Part shown: positions 33,484 to 46,023 of the stretch, piece by piece
Numbering within the stretch: the stretch's first letter is position 1
How the letters are laid out: every line of letters starts with the position of its first letter
Origin: Dipteris shenzhenensis
Taxonomy: Eukaryota > Polypodiophyta > Polypodiopsida > Gleicheniales
Reading direction: 5' to 3' (one strand)
Assembly (NCBI GenBank): GCA_047967505.1
Contig: CM106541.1
Length of the DNA stretch: 64,000 bases
Program-made: the position numbers and the translations under genes
Notes under the pieces: model-generated
Databases searched by the model: none
Told to the model about the DNA's origin: nothing
What the model saw: the letters and a program-made list of their open reading frames with translations, nothing else

Positions 33484-36400
33484 ATGGAAGGGACGAGTGG
33501 AAGCTCGTCAAATGATGTGCCAATGCCCGGAAGCACAAAGTGGCTTATGGAAAGGTTGTATTGTCATTGCACTCATTGCAAGTGAGAAGTACAACATCAA
33601 CGTCATATTATCATGCACCACTTGCGGATGTATGGGGAGGAGCCCAGTCCCCACCATTGGTGTTGCACGTGTTGATGGATTATCGGTAAGTCAAATCTAT
33701 TTAAGTTCGGGTTAATATTGGATACCATTATGGTACGAAACCTTGAGACAAGATCTTATATTTACACGAAATCTTAAAACAGATAGGCATATACCTTCAC
33801 ACTTTGAGCAAGACTATAGTCTCCCAGATGATGACGAGGGTATGGTCGACATGATGGATTCTATTTTTAGGGACACTACATCCGCCGATGTACACGTGAT
33901 GTCAAAGTATAAGGTCAAAATGCGAGAGGTTCAATTAACACAGTTGTACAAGGGTGCTAGGATGTCTAAACTACATGCTTGTCTCTCAATCTCGAATCTG
34001 CAAGTAAAGTATGGGTGGTCGGATACAAGTGTCTCGGCCTTAATGAGGTTAGCTCTTGCATTAATTTGACTCATTATTTGGATATTATTTGTTTTGAAAA
34101 TCATCATGTATGGATTAGTGTACTAAATCATCATTATTCAAAGCCTATGTATGTTTGAATTGTGATAGGTTGCTCTAGAAGATGTTGCGTGCACCAAATT
34201 CCATGCCCGCATCAAGAGATGAAGCGAAGAAGATGCTAACAATGGTGGGTATGGATTATGATAACATCCATGCTTGTCGTAATGACTGTATTCTCTTTCA
34301 TCATGAGCATGGAGATTTGGCTAATTGTCCGAAAAGTGGAGAACAATGATATGGAGATGACTTGCAGGGTGAGCACATACCGGTAAAGGTCTTGAGACAC
34401 TTTCCCATCATTGCAAGAATACAATACATGTTCTAATGTAAATCCATAGCAGAGTTGATGACATGGCATGCATCTCATCGGTCCATTGATGACCCATTGA
34501 GGATTCCCGCGAATTGTGCAGCTTGGAAGCACATAGACCATAAGTGGCCTGACTTTGCGAGGGAGCCATGCAACTTACATCTTGGGCTCTCGCCATGGAC
34601 GGCGTGAATCCTTTTGGGTTACACTCAACATCTTGGTCAACATGGCCCATAGTCATGCTGAATTACAATATCCCACCATGGCTAATAACAAAAAAGGGAC
34701 ACCTCATGCTTGCACTACTTGTGCCAGGGAAGTACAAGGCAAAAAATATGGATGTGTACATGGCACCTTTGATAGAGGAGTTACAGATATTATGGAGAGG
34801 AGTGCGGGTCTTTGATATTTCCAGAGCTCCTAGACATACCAATGATATTTTGGTCAGGGGTATCTTGATGTGGACCATGCATGACTACCCAGGATATGGA
34901 GAGTGCACAGGTACATGGTTGTGTCTCTATATGTATAATATCAAATTATGCTTTTATAACTCTCTTTCGCATGCATGTCTTATACTAACACATTCATGCA
35001 CGCGTGCATGACTTGTTACAAGTGGGTACCATGCTTGTCCTATTTGTGGACCGGGTTTGAAATCGCTTGCACGATACTCCAAACATATGAGGAAAAATGT
35101 TTATGAAGGTCATGCTCGATACCTTCCGCTAGACCATCTTGCACGTGGAGGTCAGCTTGATCCACCACCATCATATTTAAAGGCAAGTGACAAGATTCAA
35201 GTTTGGAGGGTGAATGGAGAGGAACCTCCTCCTGGTATGAAGAGGCTATCGATATTTCACGAGCTTCCTTATTGGGGTAAGTTACAAATCAATCATCTCT
35301 TGGATCCCATGCATATCTTCAAGAATGTGGGGTCTACTATTTGGGCATACTTGGTTGGTTCCAAAGACTCGAGAGGAGTGCAAGAAGACTTGCATGCTAT
35401 GAATAGGATGTCTCATTTGTGGCCTCAAGTGCATGCTTCGGGAAAAGTTGTCCTCCCAAAAGCAATGTGGATTCTCTCTACGAGGGAGGAGGCAACGGTC
35501 AAGGCGGACATTGCCTCTTTTCAAACACAGACAGGGTACATGCGTTGTTTGAAAGGAGCATTTTCAAAGAAAAATAAGCTTAGTAGGCTCAAATCCCATG
35601 ATTGGTACAAGGTCTTACAAGTATTCTAAGTTTTAGAATTAGTGTACCGATAATCATGATGCGTTAGCGTAATTATGATCATGTTATATTGTTGACATGA
35701 CTTCTTTGTTGCTTTGATAGTGCATCCTCCCAATTACAATAAAAGGGTGCTTACAAGAAGATGTTAGAAATGCTATATTCAATATCAATGGTATTGTGAG
35801 GTATGCTTACTATCAAATCACATTGATTGCATTTTCTTTAATTTAAGCAGAATAATCTATAGACTGATTATGAAAATATTTTACATGGGCATGTGAAATA
35901 GGTGGATATCTCAAAAAGAGATCTCCATATCGAGCATCCAGAAGGCTAGGGTGGAATCCATTGAAGCCGTATGCTTGCTTGAGAAGCACTTTCCCTCAAG
36001 CATTATGACAACTCAAGTCCACTTGCTTGTGCACATAGTTGATGAGGTGGCTTTTGTAGGTACTGTTCATAATCGGTGGAGGTTTTTTCTCGAGCGGTTT
36101 ATGAAAACTTTGAAGGGATTTTTAAGACAAAGAGCAAGACTAGAAGCAAGCATGGCAGAGGGATGGCTTGTGCAAGAGTCATTAGTATATATCATGGAGT
36201 TTCTTGCATCCACGGATCACGATATGCCACAAGCTTGGCATAAAAAGGATGATGATCGCATCATTGGCAAGGTTCCCCAAGGAAAAGGGATTGAAAGAAA
36301 GATGAACAAAGTGCAAATGGAGAAATTCAATAAGTTTTGTATCCTCAATAGCCCTGAGATGCAAAAGTGGATTGAGAGATATGAAGCGGCCAAAGCAGAA

Positions 36401-37556
36401 AGAATAAATGCAAGGACAATATTGAGAGTAATGTATAGGCGATCGCAACCATATCCACAGGATCTGGCTCTTCTCCCCACTCACATGTTACTTGATTTGC
36501 TACAACTGGCTCTATGTAAAGCCGAATGTGATGGAGAGATAATAAATGAGCACGAGTGAGAGTTATCATCGGGATGTATGATGCAAGTAAGTTTCTTACC
36601 TCTTGACATAATTAAGTAATTATTTGTGGTGATATACGCTATAAAATAGATGCATCTTCACTGTTTTAATGATGCTCTTTTACAGTACAAAAAGTACAAT
36701 GCATTATGGTCATATGGACGACATTTTTGTGTGGAATGCATCGATTCAAAGAGAGTCACGTATGATTGTGGAGTCATGGCTAACTTCACACAAGATAGCC
36801 GAGCAAGTGCTTAGGATACCAATCTTCTATTCTCAAAGTTGGATTATTGTGGAACCACATGCGAAATCTATGAAGTTGATTTTAGACGATTTAGTATTTT
36901 CATTCTTGATGTAAAATGGTTTAGAACTATTTACATCGGTCCCCATGCGATAGTGAAAAAATAGTAGCAGATTGTTCGCAATAGACTCCACTAAACATTG
37001 GACCGATGAAAGTGATACTTTTGTTCTTCCCGAGCATTGTGAGGAGATGCATACTAATGATTTACTTAATCGAAGCATTTGTTTTTAAGATCCATTGATA
37101 CATGTACCTAAGCATAATTTCATATATATAATTGACGACATTTGCCACCCATCTTCAATATAGGTGGTTTTTCATCCGGATCATTTTGATCCAAGATGGT
37201 GGTATATGATCCAAGTTGCACCACGAAGTAAGAAAATTTTTGAAGATAGAGATGTGGATATGGAGATGCCACTACCAATGCCAGATCCAATTGATCTCGA
37301 TGAATCTAGCGAAGAAGATGAAGATCACAACATGAGCCAAGAGGAAGATGTGCATAATGACATCACACGGGAGGAAGATGGAGATCACAATATTGAGGAA
37401 GAAGACAACGATAATCAAGAATCACCACACTTTATTGAAGAAGATGATCAAGTACTTTTAGGTGAATGTACAATGCTAGATTACGATGATGATATAGGAG
37501 ATCAACTCGGAATAGAGTTAGAGATAGAACTGTTTGTTGCGTTAGACTTGGCTTAA
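33484..37556 (+). pseudogene. CACTA-C TNPD-like transposase, multiply broken
   Basis: Same exon order as copy B. Start MEGTSGSSSNDVPMPG at 33484; a stop in the second exon region (HCK-stop-EVQ); stops around 34349 and 34435; the Transposase_21 core at 34568-35629 with LLDPMHIFKNVGSTIWAYL; DUF4218 at 35951-36559; DUF4216 at about 36676-37229; acidic tail ending with a TAA at 37556. It is useful for choosing the original residues at the two nonsense sites of copy B. No activity expected. Confidence 0.82.
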
Positions 37557-37983
37557 GATGAAACTGTTGATGTAAATACTCCCATTGATTTTTTTCCATC
37601 TCAAACTTGGACATGAATATATGAGCTTCAAAGCCTCGACGTACATGCTCTCATACTTTTATTCTCTCAAAAGATCAAACATGTATGAAAATTAAAAAAA
37701 AATTGTCATTGGAAAAAACTAACTTTTAAGGTCGATATGAGAAAAAAAGCTCTTTGTAAAATGTCGCTATAAAAAATATCTCAGTGTCGCTATATAGCGA
37801 CTTTTACAATTTTGATAAACATCACTATATAGTAACTTTAGGGTGGTCGTTATAAATTGATGCTTGTCTAAAGTCGCTATATAGCGACGCTTTACGAGAT
37901 GTGCTTCCAATACCGACGATTAGCACCCCGCATGCTAAACATTGGTACTTAAATGTTGCAATAGGATCTATGTGTAGTAGTGC

Positions 37984-38330
37984 CTCCTCCCTCCCTCCCT
38001 CTCCCCTCCCCCTCCCTCCTCCTCTCCCCTCCTCTGTCTTGCTCCTCCTCCCTCCTTCCTCTCCCCTCCTCCTCCTCCTTATGGCTCCTCCTCCCTCCTT
38101 CCTCTCCCCTCCTTCTCTAGCCACCCAGGCTCCCTCTCCTCTACTCCTCCCTCCTGCAAAATCTTTGCCCTCCTCCTCCCTCCTATAGCATCTCTCGCCT
38201 CCTCCCTTCTGTAGCAGCTCCTTCTCTCCCTTATACACCTGTTTCCCTATACTCCTCCTCCCTCTTCCTTGCTACTCTCTCCCTCTCACTGCTCCATCTT
38301 TTCCAGCTCTCCCCTATGTTTTAGCCTGCA
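37984..38330. repeat. Pyrimidine-rich low-complexity tract (CCTCCTCCCT)
   Basis: Irregular CTCCTCCCTCC units directly after the CACTA-C right end. No ORF with domains. The tract may predate the insertion. Confidence 0.7.
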
Positions 38331-38356
38331 TCACTGATACCTCTCTTTGAGTACTC

Positions 38357-38823
38357 ATGGCACCATTCGAGGACATATCCAACAAGTACCATGTGAACCT
38401 ACAACTAGAGGTAGAATATGAAAGCATACACTGTCTGGGATATAGTGGAACTCCTCAAAGTGTGCTCCACAGTCTTTGATTACAAGGGAAGAACTTTCTT
38501 GACCTTTGGATGGATGGAAACTTGTATCCTTTAGACCCTACCACCCAAAAGAGTCCTCCTTTTCATACAATGCATGATGTTGTTCGGTTTGTTGGCAATG
38601 GACATGCTGAATTGCTCGGTTATTACAATCAATTGAACCATTCTCAGACATTGGCTATGCAAGCAAGTGAGGTGCAGAGAGCCCAAGTAGAAGAACTTGC
38701 ATATTTGGGAAATATTACTATTATGGCAATGCATAATAGTATGCAAGATCTCCAATTGCAAAACAAAGAACTCAGTGATGACAAAGCACATGCACTAGAC
38801 TTGGAGCAACATGAATTGGAAGA
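38357..38823 (+). pseudogene. Unidentified transposon-like gene, copy 2: coiled-coil N-terminal part
   Basis: Starts ATG at 38357 (MAPFEDISNKYHVNLQL), has a stop/shift near 38480, then WMDGNLYPLDPTTQ, HDVVRFVGNGHAELLGYYNQL and a heptad-like region (ASEVQRAQVEELAYL, ELSDDKAHALDLEQHELE). It is cut at 38823 by a copia element. The frame continues after the element at 46024 (ESIQKLAKCKQDLERS), proving the two pieces were one gene. Function unknown. Confidence 0.55.
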
Positions 38824-39070
38824 TGTTGGGAGTTCACGCTCAACATCATGTGATCATGTGTGCATAGCACCATCACGTGATCATATGTGCATAGCACTAA
38901 CCTTATACAGTGCTATAAAGGAAAGGGTTAGATCCCCTAACCCTAACCCTAAAAGGGTTTGTATATATTCTATTTTTTTAACTAAATCTTAGTCATTTGT
39001 GGTGTGCTCTCTAGTTGTGCCCTCTCTCCTCATCTCCACTCTTCTTCTCTCCCCTCTTCATATTTTGTCA
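38824..39070 (+). repeat. 5' LTR, copia 1
   Basis: 247 bp, TGTTGGGAG...TTTTGTCA. It contains repeated ATCATGTG/ATCACGTG words, the putative TATA-like GCTATAAAGG, then CCCTAACCCTAACCCTAAAA and GTATATATTC. Confidence 0.92.
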
Positions 39071-39082
39071 TGGTATCAGAGC
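39071..39082 (+). other. Primer-binding site, copia 1
   Basis: TGGTATCAGAGC, complementary to the 3' part of initiator methionine tRNA and usual for plant copia elements. Confidence 0.9.
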
Positions 39083-41443
39083 ATAGTTTTGCCTTCCGCT
39101 GAGACACCATCCTTCTTGTGAGAGTGAGAGAGATTGTGAGATTGAGTGTTCTTTCACTTCCGTTGAGTGATAGAGAATTCCATCCATGAGAGGTATTCTC
39201 TTTGAGTTTCTAATCCTTCTTCTGTGAGAGAGTGATCTTCTTCGAGAGACTTAGTGAGTTCTTTGAGAGATTTCATTGTGTGTGAGAGAGAGATCCTTTG
39301 AGAGAAAGTTCCATTGTGAGATGTTTGGTTGAAAGAGATACTCATAAGAATTCAAGTGAGAGTCTTTTGTTCTTGAGAGAACTTAGGGAAATACATCTTT
39401 ATGAGAGCTCCATCATTACAAGCTCCTTCAAGTCAGCTACAAAGCAAGCTACTCCTACATAGTTTGGCTCTCCAACCGCTACCGCAAGCAAGGCAGTGCA
39501 CATGCTCCAATGACTTCTGTACATCTTTATGGGCTGCTTGCCATCCATGGGCCACGGCTCATCTACAACTCTTTGTAGCCAACCAACAGCAACGACTATA
39601 GCATAGAGACCGTCGTTGGGCTTTCTTGACTCTTGCAACACCTTTCTGAGCAACGGCTTCTATCGACGTTGTTGCTACATCAACTAGTCTTGGGTATCCT
39701 CCAACACTAGTGGCCGACTCTTTGCCAACTGATGCGCCTCACAAGTGCACACAACCTGAATGACCCAGCAGACTCCAGCCTACAATGGGATCCTCCATAC
39801 AACAGCTACATCAACGAGGCCCTAGCAAGCCATCTGTAGCCGCGCTCCAATGACCCGCATGCTCGGCTCCTTCCAGGCTCCAACATACTCCTACGCACAA
39901 AGCTTCTCCATATCGACTCTGCAACACAGCAGACCCAAGCTCCTAAAACAATGCTCTAGCCAGAGTTCCAGCAAACAACGCAGCACTCCAATTAAAGTTC
40001 TGACAAACGACACAAAAGCTGCATCAAACGACTAGCTTCGGCTCCACGCCTACAATGACACAATGCTAGAGCCTCTCATAGCTGACTCCAGCACGGCTCC
40101 TCAAAGTGCTCATGTATAGCAATGCATGTCCAACCAACGACGGCTCTAGCTTCGGAGAAGACAACAGAATCTCGAAGATTCCATCAGCATCCAAAAGATT
40201 CTGACTACCACGTCATCTTTTCGTCGGTGCCACATGTTCTTTCATCTGCCACATCAGCAAACTCCTACGTTTGCCATGTCATCACCTTATCTACATGGCA
40301 TGTGTCATCACACATTAGCTACCACGTGTCATTCCTATCCTCTTACCACATCAACACCTTATCTACCACGACATTAGGCCACATCATCTACCACATCATC
40401 AATGCCACATCATCAACAACATCATTAGTGCCACGTCAGCATTGCCATGTCGTCTTGTTGACATCATCTGTGCCACCTCAGCACTGCCACCTCAGCAGTC
40501 GAATCAGCACTGACCTCTACAGGCACAATCCCTTGTCAAGCACATTGTGCACACATTGCATGTGACCACTTCTACCACCTCATCACTGCTTCATAGGCAC
40601 ACCTCTTGCTAGGCAAAGTGCCACATCATCACTGCATGTGACTCACAGTGACACATCATCATTGAGCACCATTTGCACTCCTTTTGCCCCTCCACCTAGA
40701 TCAAGTCGTATCTCTTGATCTAGGAAATATTTGCGGGCATTTCAAAAAGGAAAGTCGCTCATTTTTTTTGCTCTACGTGCTCGTCACATCACGTGCACAT
40801 TTTGGTGCAAGTTACAGTACTCATATTTGAGCCTTGTCGACAAAACCACTTCCTTCATGCACATTTTCCTCTACATCGACGCATTTGACCCAGTACTTAA
40901 AAAGAACAAAAGAAAAGAAATTATTTGTTGTTCTTTCATCAATCGACAGTTGGTTTAGACCTAGATGAGAGTAGACTAGATCACCATAGAGGGGACGCTT
41001 TGAATTTCCCCAAGTTGCCAATCTAAGCCATGCCCAAAATTCCCGACTAGTACCTACTCGAAGTTAGTCCATACGCTCACATACGGTTTCACACAATTAC
41101 ATTACCTGAAACCTTACGTTCATCAATTTAGTGAGCAGACTTCAAAGTTCAGAGGCATTGTAGATTGATTCAGTGGGCAGATAGCATTTGATTTCACACA
41201 CACATGCCACCATTGTAAAGCCTATTTGGCTATCTCATAGCATCGTGCACATCATTTCAGCCTTGTAAAGCCTCTTGGCTATTCCTAGCATCATTGACAC
41301 AAGCCTTGTAATACAGATTAGATTTTATCTACTACAATTCTATCTTCACCGATGGTACAGAGATTTCACTTGGCATATTCAGTGTATTTGTAGTTGATTC
41401 ATACAGAGATCTTCATGACACTTTTGAGTACATTTCTTGCACC
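39083..41443 (+). other. Long leader of copia 1
   Basis: 2.4 kb without recognisable domains. It has GTGAGAGAG words at 39115-39380 and many irregular CCACATCATC / CCACGTCAGC words at 40190-40660. This is an unusually long untranslated leader for a copia element and may be captured sequence. Confidence 0.5.
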
Positions 41444-44400
41444 ATGTCGACTAGCAACCTCAATCTGGAGGCATCTACTAAGTTAGACAACTCCAATTAT
41501 GGTACATGGAAATACCGAATGGAGACCATTCTTGTGCTTCAGGACAAATGGGAGTATGTTGATGGGTCTACACCTAGACCATCGGACGATCCAGCCACCA
41601 GTAGCTCTACTCCATCTGTTATCACAGCACCAGCAGCAAAATCTACATTGGGATCTACATCTACACAAACAGTTTTCACACCAGTAGCAGATCCTACCAT
41701 TGCTCCAGCTCAAGCAGAATGGGATAAGAAAGACAAGTATGCCTATCACCTGATCAGACAAAAATTGCAAGATGTCATGCTAGGATAGCTCAACACAGTC
41801 AAGACATCAAAAGAAGCATGGGATATGTTTGCAACTCTCTACGAGTCCAAGAACACATCCAGGATTCTCACCCTGAGAAACTAGATCAACCAGAGTTTCT
41901 GCAACAACAGTGAAACCGGTCATGCTTATGTACTCTGCATAAAAGACTACAACAATCAACTTGCAGCAGCAGGAGAGACTATGAAACCCACAGAAATGGT
42001 TCAAGTCATTCTGAAAGGACTAGGGGAGGGATATGAGAATATAGTCCAGAGTATTGCCATCCAACAACAAATTTCAACGCTGGAAGAACTTCAGTCTTCT
42101 ACTTGGTGAAGAACTCAGGACTCAGGCCATTCAAGCACGTAAGGGTCATTCTAATGATCAGGCATTCACAGCTTTAGATAGAAGCAAAGGCAAAGGCAGA
42201 AATAGAGGTAGATCATACCAAAAAAGTGGTCATCATCAACAAAATCAAAGTCAGAATCAGCATCATCCTCAGCAACATCAGAATCAGCAAAGAGGAAATC
42301 ATTCCAATCGAGGAAGATTTCAAGGACGAGGGAATGCATCCACAATGTGTCAAACATTTAGTGCAACTACTGTCACAAGTTTGGACACTATGAAAGAGAT
42401 TGCCATAAGAAGCAGTACGACCAAGGCAGTCAATCCATCAGTAATCAAGGAAATTCTCGAGGAAGAGGAAATCATCGTGGTGGACACTCTAGTCACGGTC
42501 ATTTTGCAAATGAACATGGAAATATGTTTCTTGCAAGTGAGGAATCACATCAAACTGATACAATGCACCTAGACATTGATTTTAATCCTAAAGAGGATTA
42601 CAGTTATCAAGTCGACCAAGTGGAACAGGATCGTAGGTACATCGATAGCGGTGCATCATCTCATATGACAAATCATCAGGAATGGTTCACAGAGATGAAA
42701 CGATTAGAAGGACAGAAAAATGTCATCTACACAGTAAACAATACATTGAATCCAGTTCAAGGGACAGATGTTATCCCTATGAACAATTTCACTGGTACAA
42801 AAGGATTAGTCAAAGATGTGCTCTATGTTCCAAAGCTCAGCAAGAACCTTTTGTTAGTAGGTCAAATGACGGAACACAATTACAAAGTCATCTTCAATGG
42901 TGATGAATGCACTATCAGAGAAAAATCCAAAAGATGTCAACTAGTAGCAAAAGGTGTCAAGGAAGGATGCTTATACAAAATGCTAGCTGCAGTACTAGAT
43001 AAGCATGCCATGTCAACTCAAATGCAACAGATTCCACTATCTGCAAAATGGAACAAGAGATATGGTCATGTCAACTTCAAGTACTTGTTAGATCTTAGGA
43101 ATCAAAATATGGCAATTGGGATTCCGAAGCTACAGTTTCTTGGAAAAGTTTGTGAAGCATGCTGCTTCGACAAACAAAAGTAAACCAACTTTGTCAGAAG
43201 TACCTCTTGTGCACAAGGTATTCTTGATTTGATTCATACATATGTATGGGGTTATGCCTAGACCCGCAGCATCAATGGTTCACTTTATTACTTGACCTTC
43301 ATCGACGACTACAGCAGATATTGTTGGGTCTACTTTCTGAAAGAGAAATCTGAAGTGTTTTCCAGATTTCAAGAATTCAAAGCCATGGTAGAAAACCAGG
43401 CAGGCAAAAAGATCAAGGTCATGAGATCAAACAGAGTAGGTGAATACATGTCTTCCGCATTCATGAACTTTTGCAGAAATCATGGCATATGAAGACAATT
43501 CACATGTGCAGATACTCGTCAACAGAATGCAAGAGCTGAAAGGAAGAATGGGACCTTAGCAGACAGTACTAGAGAAATGCTTAGTGAAAAGCATCTTCTG
43601 AATCAGTATTGGGTAGAAGCAATAGCTACAGCTAACTACTTGCTTAATCGGCTTCCTATTGAACCGATACAAGGTATGACTCCTTATGAAGCATTCACTG
43701 GACACAAGCCACGCATTGGGCATCTCCGCATATTTGGTTGCATAGCATATGCCCACATACATGATGATCATCGCAGAAAATGGGATGCAAAGTCATGCAA
43801 ATGTATCATGGTTGGCTACAGTGAAGAAAGCAAAGCATACAAATTGTATGATCCCATCAACCGCAAAGTCATTATCTCTAGAGATGTAATCTTTGATGAG
43901 GAATCAGAGTGGAAAACCTCACCTACACACGAGATAGAAGCATCGACTTCACAGTCATCTATGGAACAGGTTGATGAAGAAGAGCAAGAATTGCCAGCAA
44001 CACCCCAAGCAGAGACACAGCAACTGAGACGGTCTACTAGGAAAAGCAGACCACCAGCCAGATAAACATATGCTCCAAAAGGCAAAGCAATTCAGGTGGA
44101 AACCACCAACTGTGCTCTTATGACTACCATCATGGTTACAAAAGAGCCAGTGTACGAAGATGCAGTAGACAAGCCAGAATGGCAAATTACTATGCATGAA
44201 GAAATGGATGCTTTGTATAAGAATAATACTTGGGAATTATGCGACCTTCCACCAGGAAAGAAAGGCCATAGCAAAAAGATGGGTATACAAAGTGAAGTCC
44301 AATCTAGATGGAAGTATTCAAAGATACAATACCAGATTATTTGCAAAAGGATTTGCACAACAATATGGTCAAGATTATGATGAGACTTATGCTCTAGTAG

Positions 44401-45668
44401 CAAAGATGGATTCCATACGGTTCTTGATATCACTAGCAACACTCAGCAAATGGAATCTGTATCAGCTTGATGTCAAGAATGCATTTCTCAATGGTTATCT
44501 AGATGAGGAAGTCTACATGCAACAACCAGCAGGTTATGTTGAACCAGGAAAGGAGAATAAGGTTTACCATCTCAAGAAAAGTTTCTACGGCTTAAAACAA
44601 GCACCCAGAAGTTAGTACAGCAGAATTGACAAGTATTTTGCTGATCTGGGATACATGAAATCCAATGCAAATCATACTCTCTACTACAAAGTTCAAGGGG
44701 AAGACATTACTATTGCACTTTTGTACATAGACGATCTGATTGTGACAGGAAGCAAGGATAGCTTCATCAGAAAATTAAAGCAATACTTATCTGTAGAGTT
44801 CAACATGAAAGATCTTGGACTTATGCACTATTGTCTTGGAATTGAGTTGTGGAGAGATTCAGATAGCACATTCATGAGTCAGCTCAAGTATGTTGACAGT
44901 CTCCTGAAGAAGTTTCATATGGTAGATTGCAAGATTGCAGCCACTCCCATGGAACAAAGTTTGAAACTTACTAAAGATTCAGAAAAGCCTACAGTCAATG
45001 ACAGATACTACAGGCAGCTCATCGGATCTCTTATATATCTGACAATCACACGGCCAGATATTTGTTATGCAGTAAGCTCACTAGCATAGTTTATGGCAAA
45101 TCCAAAACAGTCTCACTGGAATGCAGCCAAAAGAGTCTTGCGATACATCAAAGGAACAAGACAATTTGGGATAGAATACAGAGGAAGTCATCCACGGTTG
45201 CATGGATACTGTGATAGTGACTATGTCGGAGATCATGAGACCAGGAGATCGACACAGGGATATGCATTTTTCCTTCATCAAGGTGCTATATCATGGTTAT
45301 CAAACAAATAGCCAACTGTTTCTTTGTCTTTGACTGAAGCAAAACATAGAGCACTCACTACAGGTGCATGTGAGGCTATATGGCTCAGAAGACTATTGTC
45401 AGAAACAGATTACTTTGATGAGTCAAAGCCAAAAACAATATACTGTGATAATTGATCGGCTCAAGCATTGGCCAAGAATCCAGTATATCACTCTAGGACA
45501 AAGCACATAGATGTCAGAGAGCACTTCATCAGAGAAAGAGTGTTACTTGGTGACATCACATTACAGCATTGTGATAGCAAAGAAAATGTTGCAGACATCT
45601 TTACCAAACCACTCGGTAAAGAGCTATTCGAGAAACACCGACTAGCAGAGGAAGGACATTCCCATTAA
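41444..45668 (+). pseudogene. Copia 1 gag-pol polyprotein, broken
   Basis: Gag start MSTSNLNLEASTKLDNSNYG with NYGTWKYRME. CCHC zinc knuckle CNYCHKFGHYERDC at 42362-42403 (different frame from the preceding ORF). Protease DSGASSHMTN at about 42643. GAG-pre-integrase with WNKRYGHVN and CEACCFDKQK (43045-43183). Integrase core [14 protein letters not shown] and [11 protein letters not shown] (43292-43490; the D of the usual D-x-x-GEF is N here). RT with QLDVKNAFLNGYLDEEVYMQ (44462) and YIDD at 44724. RNase H with YCDSDYVGD and ADIFTKPLG, ending at 45668. Stops at about 41786, 43183, 43490, 44614, 45089 and 45309. Confidence 0.9.
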
Positions 45669-45766
45669 AGGGGTGTGATGGAATGTAATGCTCAGTCCTT
45701 CTTCGATTCCCCAGAATCATCATCTTGAGGGAAGGCCTACTTCATGATGTTGATCTTGAGGGAAGG

Positions 45767-46023
45767 TGTTGAGAGTTCACGCTCAACATCATGTGATCAT
45801 GTGTGCAGAGCACCATCACGTGATCATATGTGCATAGCACTAACCTTATACAGTGCTATAAAGGAAAGGGTTAGATCCCCTAACCCTAACCCTAAAAGGG
45901 TTTGTATATATTCTATTTTTTCAACTAAATCTAGTATACAGTTAGTCATTTGTGGTGTGCTCTCTATCTGTGCCCTCTCTCCTCATCTCCACTCTTCTCC
46001 TCTCCCCTCTTCATATTTTGTCA
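45767..46023 (+). repeat. 3' LTR, copia 1
   Basis: 257 bp, nearly identical to the 5' LTR but with about ten extra bases (AGTATACAGT, near 45937). It is preceded by the purine tract TTGAGGGAAGG. Confidence 0.92.

Larger units (their letters stand above)
33046..37983 (+). mobile_element. CACTA element C, left half missing
   Basis: Begins abruptly with TTTCGGGTTTTAACCCATAG, corresponding to 25008 in copy B, so the left terminus and ORF1 are absent. It ends in ATGTGTAGTAGTG at 37983, the copy-B type right terminus. It carries a TNPD copy and decayed right subterminal motifs (37780-37895). With no left end it cannot transpose. Confidence 0.85.
38824..46023 (+). mobile_element. Ty1/copia LTR retrotransposon 1
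   Basis: LTRs 38824-39070 and 45767-46023, both TG...CA. Primer site TGGTATCAGAGC directly after the 5' LTR and a purine tract (GAGGGAAGG) directly before the 3' LTR. Flanks GAAGA / AAAGA (one mismatch) are the 5-bp duplication, and the interrupted reading frame restores across it. Domain order gag, protease, integrase, RT, RNase H gives Ty1/copia. Several in-frame stops: dead. Confidence 0.93.

Noticed and set aside
38930-38970. Interstitial telomere
   Set aside because: Only three CCCTAAC units, present in both LTRs, so part of the retrotransposon.
39071-39082. tRNA gene fragment
   Set aside because: Only the 12-base complement of the initiator tRNA 3' end, i.e. a primer-binding site; no cloverleaf.
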